Positions 25,495-35,999 of a stretch of DNA of 64,000 nt are shown here, piece by piece. The stretch covers positions 256,175,149-256,239,148 of the forward strand of contig JBOZIK010000001.1 of the NCBI GenBank assembly GCA_051453625.1, given 5' to 3'. The position numbers and the translations under genes were made by a program. Each line of letters begins with the position of its first letter. Positions within the stretch are counted from its first letter, which is position 1. Origin of the DNA: Welwitschia mirabilis. Its lineage: Eukaryota > Gnetophyta > Gnetopsida > Welwitschiales. Under the pieces are notes generated by a model. It made no database searches. It was not told where the DNA came from and saw only the letters and a program-made list of their open reading frames with translations.

Positions 25495-26175
25495 GAGTCA
25501 GTCAGGAAATTCATGGAGATTCAAGACCAAATTAACAATGTCTATGAAAGAAGTTTTAAATAACAGTCCTTTTTCCTAAGTAATCTCAAGTAGAGTTTCC
25601 AAGTCCAAATTCAAACCCTCTAATAAATAGCCCAAACTAATGCTCAAATAATGGGAATCCTTAACTAACAAAAAGAAGATCTTTCTCCAATCGTTGAAAA
25701 TTTTAAAAATAATAAGGCTAATGAAACCGATGATACTCAAACCACATCCATTAGGAATCAAAAATAAATGAGTGAGGAAATTTATGAGGATCTTAAGTTT
25801 AGAAATAAACTATTCAATGATCAATTATCTACAAGATATCTATATTTTAGAGTAGGATCAAATATATCAGAGGATGAATGAGAAGGTGAATAATTATATG
25901 AGGAAAGTTATATCTTAGAGAGTTCTACAATCAAGGATGAGTCATTAAGAAACATTAATAAATATAACATTGAATCACAACCATTATTGCTTAATCTACC
26001 ACATAAGAAAGAATCTACTAGTAATCCTAAGAAGAAAAAGAACATTACTAAAAATCCCATTTTGATTCATTCCATAAAAATTCCTCTTAATAAATTCATA
26101 AGCCAATCATTTCATCTTTACCTTAATCTACTAAGCAAGACCCAAGCCTTAATAAAGAAGATAAATCTTCTATAG
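25495..26175 (+). pseudogene. Gypsy2 internal ORF, coiled-coil protein of unknown function
   Basis: One + frame runs for 227 codons without any frameshift but with eight internal stops. Most are TAA or TAG where the context suggests CAA/CAG glutamine (for example before 'QSFFLSNLK', in 'TL..IAQTNAQIMG', before 'QKEDLSPIV'). The sequence begins 'FMEIQDQINNVYERSFK' and is rich in Q, N, K, E and I in heptad-like spacing, so the parent was probably a coiled-coil protein. The later part is lysine- and proline-rich ('PKKKKNITKNP'). It occupies the gag position but I do not see the LESEDPY-type capsid motif of Gypsy1. A gag-like structural role is inference. Confidence 0.5.
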
Positions 26176-27985
26176 TATTGAAACCAACCTTTAAAGACCA
26201 TGATTTTTCAAATCATTTTCATCTTCTCTCCAAAATGACATCTTACAAGAGTTGTTGATCAAACATAAACAATCTAAGAAATGGAATACTATTGATTTTA
26301 AATGCATAAATCTTTCCAGTTATGCTAATGTTCTTTCATATTTTCTAAACTCTTACATAAAAATTTACATGGATTTTCTCCCACTTCAGAATAATTCACA
26401 AAGTTTTGAATTATTTGATGATCGCTTTTACACTCTTAAACCTCTACACACATATTATTTTAAAGATTCTTTTTTCTTTTATGTTATAATTTTCTTTTAA
26501 GATAGATTTCTTTTATAAAAGAATAGAAGAGTTAAAAACATATGTGCTTGATGGTCTTTCTTACTTAAAACCTTACAAGTGATTCTATCTTTACACTTAT
26601 AACCTTAAACAATTTCACTTAAGAATTTCTATATTTACTCCCTTAAGGTTATTCATTCACCCATTTAATTTCCTAATGATCTTATTAAACCAACCAACAA
26701 TTCACCCTGGCCATTTATTTATGAAGTTTTGAGACTTACAGATCTATATTGATGGCCTTAAACAAAAATTAATAATAAGCAATCTTATTATCACTTAAGT
26801 AAGGTTGCAATTAAGTTCATTTATGGGTTTTTAAGGAAGAGTATGCTTATTTTAATTGTGATATTTAACATTACATTCATTTAGGATCTCTAATTTCAAT
26901 AAAACCTGGTTGAAAAGCTATGATCTACCTTGATAAATATTCCTTAAGTCTAAAGCTTTTGATGGGGAAAAGATTTGTCTTGACTAGGCTAATGAGCCAA
27001 CAGCCCCTTTAAATGTGCACAAAAAATAAACACGAGAAGATGAATAAAAGAAAATAAGATATCTCTTCTCTTAATACACATATCATTAATTACTTAATTG
27101 TGTTTAGTTAATCACATTAGGGCTATGGGTGCTCACTAGCAATGTAGCTCTAAAGGCCTACTTTATGACATGTTCAACTGCATCGGGTTATAAACGCTTA
27201 CTAGCATTACAGCAGTAATTTCTAAATAAGACAACATGCTTAACTCTATTAGTATAAAATTTCATAATACTAGATACTTAATGTAATTCAAAGGCTTAAT
27301 GACTAAGGACATATGTGAAGGTATAAATGAAAAATAAAGTAGTGAAAAAGGTAAGAATTAGAGGCCTTGGGTGTTTTGTTTTTAACTTTAGTACTTAGGA
27401 TTTGATATGATTCCTTGAATTTATGTAAGTTACTTGATCTAAACTACACTTAGTTGATTTCAAAATTAACTAAAAAATACAAAAATATAATAAGGTTTAT
27501 TAACTTAGGTAGTTTCACATATTTATTCATCAGTTAATGGTAAAGTCCACCATGACATTTTCATTATCCATCTTCATCATCCATTCGATTTTATTCCTAC
27601 CTCATAAAAATAAAGTTTTGAAGGTTTGAGTTTTTCTTAGGATTTTAGAAAGAAATAAAAAAATCATTTTTCATTAGTTAGTTTTTTTCCTTTTATAGCT
27701 TAAGTTGCATTGCTTTGCATGGTTTTCAATAAAAGGACTCATTAACATCGTTAAACACTTTCTATTATAAACTTTCATGACAAATTTAGTTTTGGTTAGA
27801 GGTATGACATTCATTTTTCATCAAAATTTTTATTTTAATGCCTTAATTGCTTAAATTAGTCATAAAATTTTTAAAGTTATATCATTTTCGTCCTTGAGCA
27901 CTTCGACTTAGATAAGTTTTTCATGTTTAACCATGTTGTTATCAATGTTTTTCTAAGGCACTAGAAAAAGTCTAGTTAGGGGGTA
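26176..27985 (+). other. Gypsy2 3' internal region, no pol recognised
   Basis: A short piece near 26524-26580 reads 'EELKTYVLDGLSYLKPYK' but has no known match to me. The 26985-27245 part is shared with Gypsy1 4310-4620. The end, AGTTAGGGGGTA just before 27986, is the polypurine tract. No protease, RT, RNase H or integrase motif is seen. Confidence 0.55.
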
Positions 27986-28841
27986 TGTTAACATATAAAA
28001 ATTGACATTACGATCAAGTTAAAGCCCAATTTATTTTAATGAAAGACATTGATATGATTAAGTTTATCATGAAACATGTCTTCTATTGATTTTTAATATT
28101 AATTATAGACTTATCGCTTTTCCATGATATTTTTAGGTATTTAATGCACCTTGAAGGATATCCTAAAAGTATGTAATTAATTAAGCTAAAATAACAACAC
28201 CATCAATTAGAACTACTAGTGCTACTAATTTATGTGGGCAGATCACTTTCATTTTCACATTCCTGAAATGTCATGAATAATTTAGTCAATTAGAGTTATG
28301 GGATTGATTAGGTTTCATCTTGAATATATCCTTCATTCCTAGTGATACATGGTGGTGATGATGAGGATTTATTGTGATGAAATTTAGTAGGATTGAGTAG
28401 GATGACAATGAAGACACATAACACGATAGTAGTTGGTAGTATCTGTAACATTTAGGAGCCAAGCATTGATGTCATCATAGAAATCTCCACTAAATGGAAG
28501 AAATGATAAATCATCTTATCTAATGTCATAATTATGTAACCATCCATCTAATACTATAAGCTAAGCTCTTGTAACCACCCTCCACCATCATGCTCACTTA
28601 TAAAATGGTCTTAAAGCCTTCATTATAAACATCCTTCATTTGGTGAAAGCATGAAACCTCTAGAGCATAAAGATGCAATGGCCTTTTGAGTACTTCCTTG
28701 TTTTTTAGGAGCTTGAGAAGTCATTCTTATTTCTTCGTCTTTGATGTGATATACATTTTCTTCATTCAATAATTTAAAGTTATTTTCTTTTAATTGTTAG
28801 TTTCAAATTCAATTTTATACTAGAAATACTTAAGGTATAAT
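27986..28841 (+). repeat. 3' LTR of Gypsy2, part 1
   Basis: Starts TGTTAACATA after the polypurine tract and parallels 23117-23900 of the 5' LTR. It is interrupted after ATAAT (28837-28841) by the nested element at 28842-31327 and resumes at 31333. Confidence 0.85.
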
Positions 28842-30104
28842 TGTTGCGATGCCAAACTGTATATATTTGATGGGGTATTTTGAGCACTTTTGTAGGACAT
28901 TTAAATAAGATTAGGTGGAGTTCTAATGATTATGGAGAACCAATTGGATGATCATGAAAACATGAAAAATCTTAATACATTTGGAGGAATTTTAAGTAGA
29001 TTCTGATACTTAGCATTCTGAGGAGGAGTCCAATGACCTAGGAGGTTGATTTACCTTAGCTAAATAGCTTAGGAGGATATTGTCCACATAGTCATCCAGA
29101 TAACAGTCATTAGATGAAAGTGCATTTAGAGCTAATAGGGATTCTAACATGGACCGGGGCTGAAAGCCAAAGAGTCATTTGTTATAACATGGTATTGTCC
29201 CCATGGTCATCTCGACAATAGTTAGAATGACATTTAAATTATGTAATAAATGATTATAACTTATTAATTTTATAATGAGGTTATGTGCCCCTCTAGGTTA
29301 CTAGAGTTTTATTAGGGCTTTGCTTCCTAAATCTTCCATGTAAAGCTATAACAATCTCTTGCCCTTACTTCCATTTGACCATCTGTTGTACCTGAAATCT
29401 TGTAATGAAAGATCAAAGGATAAGAAATCAATCTTATCTACAGAGAGGAGTATTCCTTGATGTTGGGCTATGTATCCTCCATTGATGTGCTGCTACTTTA
29501 TAAGTGGATGCTTGTTTATGATTAATGAAAGGTTGATTTTATTCTATTATTTGCATCTCCCTTATGATTTATATTAATTATAATTTTGTGACAACTTTAT
29601 AGTTGATATATATCATAAGAATAAGCTATGATAGGTTCATATAATTAGTTTAGTATGTGCATTAATTTCATATTGCATTTTCATAACTATAGTAGTTGCA
29701 TTCCACTATATTTTATTCCATGTGCATTATAGCTTAAATTAGTTAGGGTTAAGTAACAATATTTTCTAATTGATTGAGATTATAAGGGTTGATCTTGATG
29801 ATAGTAGATTGGTAGTTAAATAGATCTATTACTCAAAGTTATTTCATTTGCATTTCATTCATTAGAATTGCATTAGCATTCATCTTGCATTGTATCTCTA
29901 CATTATTCTTATTTCATTTATGTAAATAGAAAAAGACCAAAAACACTTTGCCAAATCAATTCTCTAACTTCTAGCCTAATGCCTTCAATGAATTATGACA
30001 TTTGGGTTAACTCCCACTATACTAGCTTGTGTTTTTATACAAGTATTTGTGATTAATAAATATTATTGAAGGGTTTAAAAGTCGCACAAATTTAGATGAT
30101 AACA
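28842..30104 (+). repeat. 5' LTR of Gypsy4
   Basis: 1263 bases. From about 29073 on it aligns with the second LTR, for example the shared 'acctgaaatcttgt' at 29391 and 30606 and the following rule of 'atgaaagatc/atgagagatc'. Confidence 0.8.
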
Positions 30105-30107
30105 TTT

Positions 30108-30125
30108 TGGCACTGTTGCCAGCGA
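30108..30125 (+). other. Primer-binding site, tRNA-Asp type (Gypsy4)
   Basis: TGGCACTGTTGCCAGCGA differs at four positions from TGGCGCCGTTGCCGGGGA and lies three bases after the LTR end. Confidence 0.75.
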
Positions 30126-30279
30126 AAGCTACAAGAAGTTAGAGGATTATTGCTATAATATATAAGTACCCTAGATTTCAATTCAAGTTATTTATTTGAA
30201 GTAGCGTTGTATTTTTATTCTAGATTCTACAAGCTTTTTTATATAATTTTTTTTCTTTTTTTGTAATGTTAATAAGCTC

Positions 30280-31327
30280 TGTTGTCCCCTTTGTCATTCA
30301 GAGGATGCACTTAAATGATAGTCCTAGACAACAGTGTATTTGAAGCTAACAGGGACACTGACATGGACTAATTTTGGAAGCCAACGAGTCATCCATTATA
30401 ACATGGTATCATTCACATCATCATCTAAATAACAGTCAAGATAACATCTAAATTATATAATAAAGAAGTATAACTTATTATCTTTATAACAAGATTACAT
30501 GTTCTTTTGGATTACTAGGGTTTGGCTAGGGATTCATTTCCTGAATCTTCCATGTAAATTTATAAATATTACTTACCCTCACTCTTATTAGACCATCTAT
30601 TATACCTGAAATCTTGTGATGAGAGATCTAAGGACAAGAGGTCCATCCTAGCTATAAAAGGAAGTCTTTTTTGATGTTAGGTTGTGTATCCTTCATTGAA
30701 GTGCTATTGCTATGTAAGTGGATGCTTGTTTATAATTAATTAAAGGTTAATTTATTTCTATTATATGCATCTCCCTTATGATTTATGTTGATTATAATTC
30801 TGTAACAACTTTATAGTTGATATAGATTATAAGGACAACCTATGATTGATTGATATAATTAGTTTAGTTAGTTTAGTACATGCATTTCATTTCATATTAC
30901 ATTTCCATAACTTTAGTAGTTGCATTTCATTATACTTTGTTTGATGTTCCTTATATCTTACGTACATTAGGATTAAGTGATAGTATTTCCTAATTAATTT
31001 AGGTTATAAGGGCTGACCTTGTGACATTAGATTGGTAGTCAAATGGATCTATTACTTAAATTTATCTTATTTACATTTTATTCATTAGCATTGCATTAGC
31101 ATTCATCTTGCTTTGTATTTCTGCACTTTTCTTTTATCACTTACTTAAATAGAAAAAGATCAAACATACTTTACCAAATCATATATCTAACTTTTAGCCT
31201 AGTATCTTTAATGGATTATGACATTCAGATTAACTTCCACTATACTAGCATGTGTTTTTGTGTAAGTGTTTGTAATTGACAGATATTAGCTAAGGATTTA
31301 AGGATAGTACAAATTCGGACTACAATA
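30280..31327 (+). repeat. 3' LTR of Gypsy4, lacking its first ~230 bases
   Basis: Aligns with 29073-30104 of the first LTR. The missing left end and most of the interior were presumably removed in one deletion. Confidence 0.75.
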
Positions 31328-31332
31328 ATAAT

Positions 31333-31820
31333 GCAACTATTAAGTTTACTTTGGTCAATTAAGTAAATTCATTTTATTAATTGGTTTATAGTCTTAGTAA
31401 TTTTATGGATCTTACACATAGTTAAGTTCATACTTTCCATTTTTACTCTAAGGCTATAAGGGATCAATGACAATTGAGTTCCTAATACTCAAATGGTGAA
31501 TGATATTATGTTACCATATCTTAGCCTTTATACTTAATGGTTTGAGTTTTTGTTTTAGGATAATGCTACATATCGTTGAGTAAGAACTTGCAAGAGGATT
31601 AATTGGATGACTTGGAGCTTGCTTGCTTCCCACTTTTTAAACAAAGTTTCACAAAATTCTAAAATCCCCTTTTCTCTTTATTTTTCTCCTTTTTATTGTA
31701 ACTTGCACTTAAGTTAAAGTTTGTGAAATTTCTATTTAATTAATCCTAATTATCCCTATGGAAGAATGATAACTAAGTGCAAACTTAGTTTTAAATATGG
31801 ACCTTGTAAAATGACGAATA
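31333..31820 (+). repeat. 3' LTR of Gypsy2, part 2
   Basis: Resumes the LTR with GCAACTATTAAG, aligned to ACCACTATTAAG at 23901 or so of the 5' LTR, and ends CGAATA (CA to TA). Bases 31821-31825 (ATTAT) are the right target duplication. Confidence 0.84.
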
Positions 31821-31825
31821 ATTAT

Positions 31826-32563
31826 TCAACAACTATTTTATTTTTTGTTAATTTTTTGGGATAAATGTTTTCACTATAGTAGGCGTCTCTTAAAGGTAGA
31901 TGTCTTTAGATTAAAAATATTTTATTTTTTGTTAATTTTCTGGGATAGATGTTTTCACTATAGTAGGCGTCTCTTAAAGGTAGATGTCTTTAGATTAAAA
32001 GACATCTTTGGTCAAAATACCTAGATTTCAACAAGCTTTAAAATGTTATGTCTTTGACCCCCAGACATCACAGGTTCATCTTGTAGACTTGCTTAATTCC
32101 CAGAAATTAGATAGTTCATCCCTACATAATTAACCTCTGTCACCTCTTTTAGTTTAGCATAGATGTCTTAAATTCAATAGATTTCTTGTAATAGTTAAAG
32201 CAATATAGACATCTTCTATTTGATAGACGTCTTTCACCTATCTTAACTCCTTGGTTTAGTATACACATCTTTATTAAGATAGACATTTTTCACCTTTGGT
32301 AGCTTCAGATTGAACCTAGGCATCTTTAATGGAGTAGACATCTTTATCATAGACATCTTTAGTCAACTTTTTCTATCCCTCATGAACTTTAAGTTAAAGC
32401 TTCTATGAACTTTAAGCTTTGTGAGTACATCCTATTAGATTCCTTTGGCTTTAAGTTTTAGCTAGTTTGATTCTTTTGCAGTTTGTGTGTTATCTAATAT
32501 CCTATCTACACATTAGATACATCATATTTGACATGTGTAATCATTAAAACTAGGATTTTATCA
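31826..32563 (-). repeat. 5' LTR of Copia1, part 2
   Basis: Continues the LTR cut at 23116 and ends in GGATTTTATCA, paralleling GGATTTTACCA at 14257. It contains a private tandem duplication at 31835-32002 and many AGACATCT/AGATGTCT motifs. Confidence 0.85.
31835..32002. repeat. 84-bp tandem duplication in Copia1 5' LTR
   Basis: Two copies of a block containing 'ttcactatagtaggcgtctc' and 'aaaggtagatgtctttagat', with period 84 (for example GTTAATTTT at 31847 and 31931). The 3' LTR has a single copy, so the duplication arose after insertion. Confidence 0.85.
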
Positions 32564-33239
32564 TATTTCTTGTAAAAACACTCATATAAAACTTTGTACT
32601 CAAACATGTAATGTTCATTTGTATGATAATGTTTTTACTTTATTTAAATATTATGTTTTTTTTTTAATTTTAGAAATCTACCTTATTGGTTTTCCTTCTC
32701 TAGTTATTTTTTAATCTTTATTATGCTTACGATTTTCATGATCAAGGTTTTTTTCCCTACTTTATCTATTATTGGAAATCAAATGAGTAAGAATCATAAG
32801 AAAGAATTTTTCCAAAATGAAACTTTATTTCTCCAAATTACTTATGATAACAAATAGCTTACTTTTAATGGAAAGAACACTATTAGAGTGTTACTAGGAT
32901 TTTCACACTCTCCTGGGTGAGTGACCATGGTGTGAATTACAAGCCTTAGCAATTCTTCTTAGTGTGGAAATATGTTCTATTTCAAGAAAAAACTAGAATT
33001 TTTAGAGGAAAACCATGGGAATACAGCCTACCATAAAACCTGATTAAAGGAGTTGTTATGTGAGGGAGCTACTTTTTTAAAGAAGTAGTTAATTTACTAC
33101 TACACATCTCATAACAAATAGGACTAAATGTACTATACATTCTATAGTATTAGACTAAAATTATACTATACATTCCATATTACTAGGATCAAGAGTAACT
33201 TTAAATAGAGAATCAAAAATTAAAGGAATTGCATACTGT
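32564..33239. other. Non-coding stretch between Copia1 and Copia2
   Basis: No gene seen. It may be the 3' LTR of Copia2 on the minus strand, because RNase H ends just to its right, but no matching second LTR can be shown. A short repeat of 'actatacattc' occurs at about 33131 and 33169. Confidence 0.35.
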
Positions 33240-33279
33240 ACAAGATAAAAATGAGTTTAAATTAACTTATTGTCAATTC

Positions 33280-34238
33280 ACTTTTGAAATGGAAGTATTA
33301 GACCTTATCTTGACCAAGTGGTTTAGTAAGGATATCAGCAGTTTGCTCTATAGTTAGATAGTATATAGGCATAATAACTTCATTTAGTATGAGTTCCCTA
33401 ATTTTGTGGACCTCAATGCTATAATGTTTTATCTTATCATAATGCATTAAATTTTTTGCTATGCAAATTACTAATTGATTGTCAATGAGTAGCTCTATTA
33501 CTTAGTCTATTTTAAGTTCACTGCTTTTAATAATTTTCTTAGCCATTTAATTTCTCTACATGCCTCAAAAACATCTATATATTTTGCCTCATCAGAAGAT
33601 TATACTAAAGTTTTTTAGTGCTTTAACTACCGAGACAACATTAATACCTCTAAGAACATGATATACCCTAATGGTATAATGAGATATCAGTTTTTCTAGC
33701 AAAATTAGAATTAAAGTGTGCTTTCAGGATGAATTAAGAGTTTTCTTTTATAGGTTAGAACTAAATCTTTGGTCTTCTTTAGATATCTTAATACTCTCTT
33801 TATAACATTCAGATAAATTACTTTAGGTGCATGAAGATATCTTAATAATACACTAATAACATATGATAGGTCTAGTCTAATTACACTTCCTACTATTCTT
33901 CTTATCTAGTTTCATTTGTAGGTTCTGAGTTTTCATCACTGGATATCTTAGCATTCTTCTCTAAAGGTGTTATAGCTTCTTTTACATTTTCTAGTCCAAG
34001 TTTCTTACTAAATAATTTTTACACCTATGTATAATCTAGCCAACTTAAAATCAAAAATCTTAAATGCCTTAAGGAAATTTTTATTCTTTTATGTCTTATT
34101 TATTACTTTTGATATCATCATCTCATCTATATATACCACTACGTATATAGATGTCATGTTCTATATTTTGTAGACCTTATTTACTTGAATAATAAGTATG
34201 TTAAAATTTCATTCAAATGAATAATTATCCTTATAATA
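33280..34238 (-). pseudogene. Copia2 RT C-terminal part and RNase H remnant
   Basis: Minus-strand translation gives 'SIYVVVYIDEMMI' near 34100-34150, in the place of the RT catalytic box (family: YVDDM). It then gives 'LRYLKKTKDLVL', the RNase H blocks 'DEAKYIDVFEACREIKWL' near 33530-33590, 'HYDKIKHYSIEVHKIRE' near 33400-33450, and 'ADILTKPLGQDKV' near 33302-33340. The catalytic YVDD reads YIDE, so the second aspartate is lost, and frames are broken by stops. The order and spacing match a copia pol C-terminus. Confidence 0.82.
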
Positions 34239-35845
34239 GTTCCTTATCAAATAAGATGTCATTTTTAAATTAACCTTAGTTTATAATATTTATAATTTAG
34301 CTTGAAAATGATAAAAATTATGTTAAAATGTTTTTATGATAAAATCTATCCAAACATCTAAAATTAGATAATCCCATTATGTGAGGAATTAAAATAACAT
34401 GGTAAAATAATTGAAATTTTCAAGAGGACATAATAATGTATTTTATATCTTTTTTATACTCATTTAGATTCTTGGTAAATGTGATAGATGTACTATATTA
34501 TGAATAAAGATATTCTTTCTTATGTTATGTGATTGATAGATTTTATGTATTTTGAAATAAATGAGAATTCAAATAAGTACATATACTCTTACTTAGAAAT
34601 AAAAATGATAAATGAGTAGATTTACTCTACCATAACTTTTAGGTTCTTGAGATGTGTAAGGCACTTTGTTCATAGCATACTTATTTCTTTATTCATTGGA
34701 ATTAAAGAGTTTGTCTCATTGTACCACATAACAATTTTGAAATTTATGCATTTATTCTTTTGATGCATGTCTTGGATAAATTAAAATTACTTATGAGCTT
34801 ATGAAGGATTGAAAAGAGCTAGCATGAGCAAATGATGCATGTAATTAAACTTGCTAATTAAAGAAATAAGATTACTTACCTTAGTTAAGTGCATGAATCA
34901 TAAATATGATCTCTTTTTGTGCTCTAATGTCACTTATTATTCATCCCACTTATCAATGCTAAATCATATAATCTTGTGATCTTAAGTTGTGTGACTTTGT
35001 TTATCTATATATAGAGATCCTTTCCTCTCTTGTATAAGGAGACACTTTTCTTTTGTTTCATACAAGTTCATTTATTTTTTTCTCACACACATACTCTCCC
35101 TTTCTTTCATTCTCTTGCTTGTGGAGCTTTGACCTTGAAAGCTTAGAACTAAGAAACTCTTAAGCATGAATATTCATTAATCTTCAACTATTAAGGCCTT
35201 ACTAATCTTTCTAAGTAAGCTCTTTACTTATATTATTCATATGATTTCTCTTTCTATTGGAATGATGTGATATTTCATTATGGAATTATCTATGACTTTT
35301 ATGCAATTTTGTTATAAAATATCATCCTCTCCCATTGGCTTGGGGTCTCCTGTGCTTAATGATGAAGGGTTATTAATGGATGAGGGAGGAAGAAATTTAG
35401 ATACCCATGTTTATTTTAGTATTATATTTTTTTAATCTATTATGCATTAGGACCATCTTATTAGGGGAAAAGTATAACCCTCAAAAATCTCTTTAGGCTA
35501 GTACTCTTCCATGGAAAATCTCAAGGCTCATAGTAAATGGTTTTTTCTTTTAATTAATTTGATTTCTCTTTGTTTAATGATTTTTTTTAATAATTAATTT
35601 ATCTTTCTGTAAGTAATTAATTAGTATATCTGTTATTTTACTGATTTAAGTTATTACTTAAGTACTTGTAGAAACTTTATCATATTTTTGTTATGGCGAA
35701 AAATTAAATTTCCAAAATAGAGGCATATGATAAAAACATCATATCTTATTAATTAGTAGATATAAATTAGTGAAATTTTTTTTGTAAGTCTAGATTTATG
35801 TCATAAATGTAAAAATTAAAAATTGTAATTTTTCTAATAACTAAT
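34239..35845 (+). repeat. LTR-like block 'X' with TATA box, inserted in Copia2
   Basis: Non-coding. It has a strong TATATATAG at 35006 followed by a pyrimidine-rich start region, and it ends directly before a tRNA-Met-type primer site at 35846, so it is probably the 5' LTR of a + strand element. The left end is uncertain: 34234-34238 is TAATA, which also occurs at 37861-37865 after the neighbouring block Y, but the expected TG start is not seen at 34239. No second copy lies in the window. Confidence 0.45.
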
Positions 35846-35857
35846 TATTATCAAAGC
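35846..35857 (+). other. Primer-binding site, tRNA-Met type (element X)
   Basis: TATTATCAAAGC compares with TGGTATCAGAGC (three mismatches, two of them G-to-A). It is followed by CGAAC, a common continuation in plant elements. Confidence 0.5.
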
Positions 35858-35877
35858 GAACAACTTGATCTTGGCTC

Positions 35878-35988
35878 ATGGAGCCTAGGTCGAAAAGCAT
35901 TTGTGAACAAGCACAACGTAGGAATAATGCGGCATCAATGAAGGGCCAATTGCCAGCCCTACCCGACATGATGCCTGCCTATAGGTAA
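35878..35988 (+). pseudogene. Short gag-like start of element X (36 codons)
   Basis: An ATG 20 bases after the primer site opens 36 codons beginning 'MEPRSKSICEQAQRRNNAA' and ending 'LPALPDMMPAYR', then TAA. The stretch is clearly richer in G and C than its surroundings, which suggests it was under coding constraint until recently or was better preserved. It could be the N-terminus of a chromovirus-type Gag; that is inferred from position only. The stop lies within AGGTAAGG, a good 5' splice-site sequence, so a spliced or truncated reading is possible. Nothing downstream continues it. Confidence 0.42.
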
Positions 35989-35999
35989 GGTAAATCTTG

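Larger units (their letters stand above)
28842..31327 (+). mobile_element. 'Gypsy4', LTR element with almost no interior, nested in Gypsy2
   Basis: Flanked by ATAAT at 28837-28841 and 31328-31332, a perfect 5-bp duplication. The first LTR (28842-30104) starts TGTTGCGATG and ends AACA. The second is 5'-truncated (about 30280-31327) and ends AATA (CA to TA). Only about 175 bases lie between them. A primer site is present, but no coding sequence. It is an internally deleted copy or a TRIM-like derivative of a tRNA-Asp-primed gypsy family different from Gypsy1. Confidence 0.82.
23117..31820 (+). mobile_element. Ty3/gypsy element 'Gypsy2' nested in Copia1 LTR
   Basis: LTRs at 23117-24374 and 27986-31820 (the latter interrupted) share long similarity. 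Flanks GTTAT (23112-23116) and ATTAT (31821-31825) are a near-perfect 5-bp target duplication. Removing the element and one duplication rejoins the Copia1 LTR at exactly the spacing seen in its sister LTR. A tRNA-Asp-type primer site follows the 5' LTR. LTR ends, primer site and an internal 3' block are related to Gypsy1, but the interior has one decayed coiled-coil frame and no readable pol, so it looks non-autonomous. Confidence 0.88.
12819..32563 (-). mobile_element. Ty1/copia LTR retrotransposon 'Copia1' (SIRE-like), interrupted
   Basis: Its LTRs are 12819-14257 (3' LTR) and 21977-32563 (5' LTR, split by Gypsy2). The minus strand reads gag, pre-integrase, integrase, reverse transcriptase and RNase H in the copia order from about 21.9 kb down to 17.15 kb. 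A long non-pol stretch (14.3-17.1 kb) lies between RNase H and the 3' LTR; this occurs in the SIRE/Maximus lineage, which carries an extra ORF there. Primer site, polypurine tract and TG...CA ends are all visible. Flanks TCTTT (12814-12818) and TATTT (32564-32568) are a probable degenerate 5-bp target duplication. Confidence 0.88.

Noticed and set aside
34990-35100. TATATATAG with a pyrimidine-rich start region, looking like a host promoter
   Set aside because: It is followed at 35846 by a retroelement primer site, so it is better explained as an LTR promoter.
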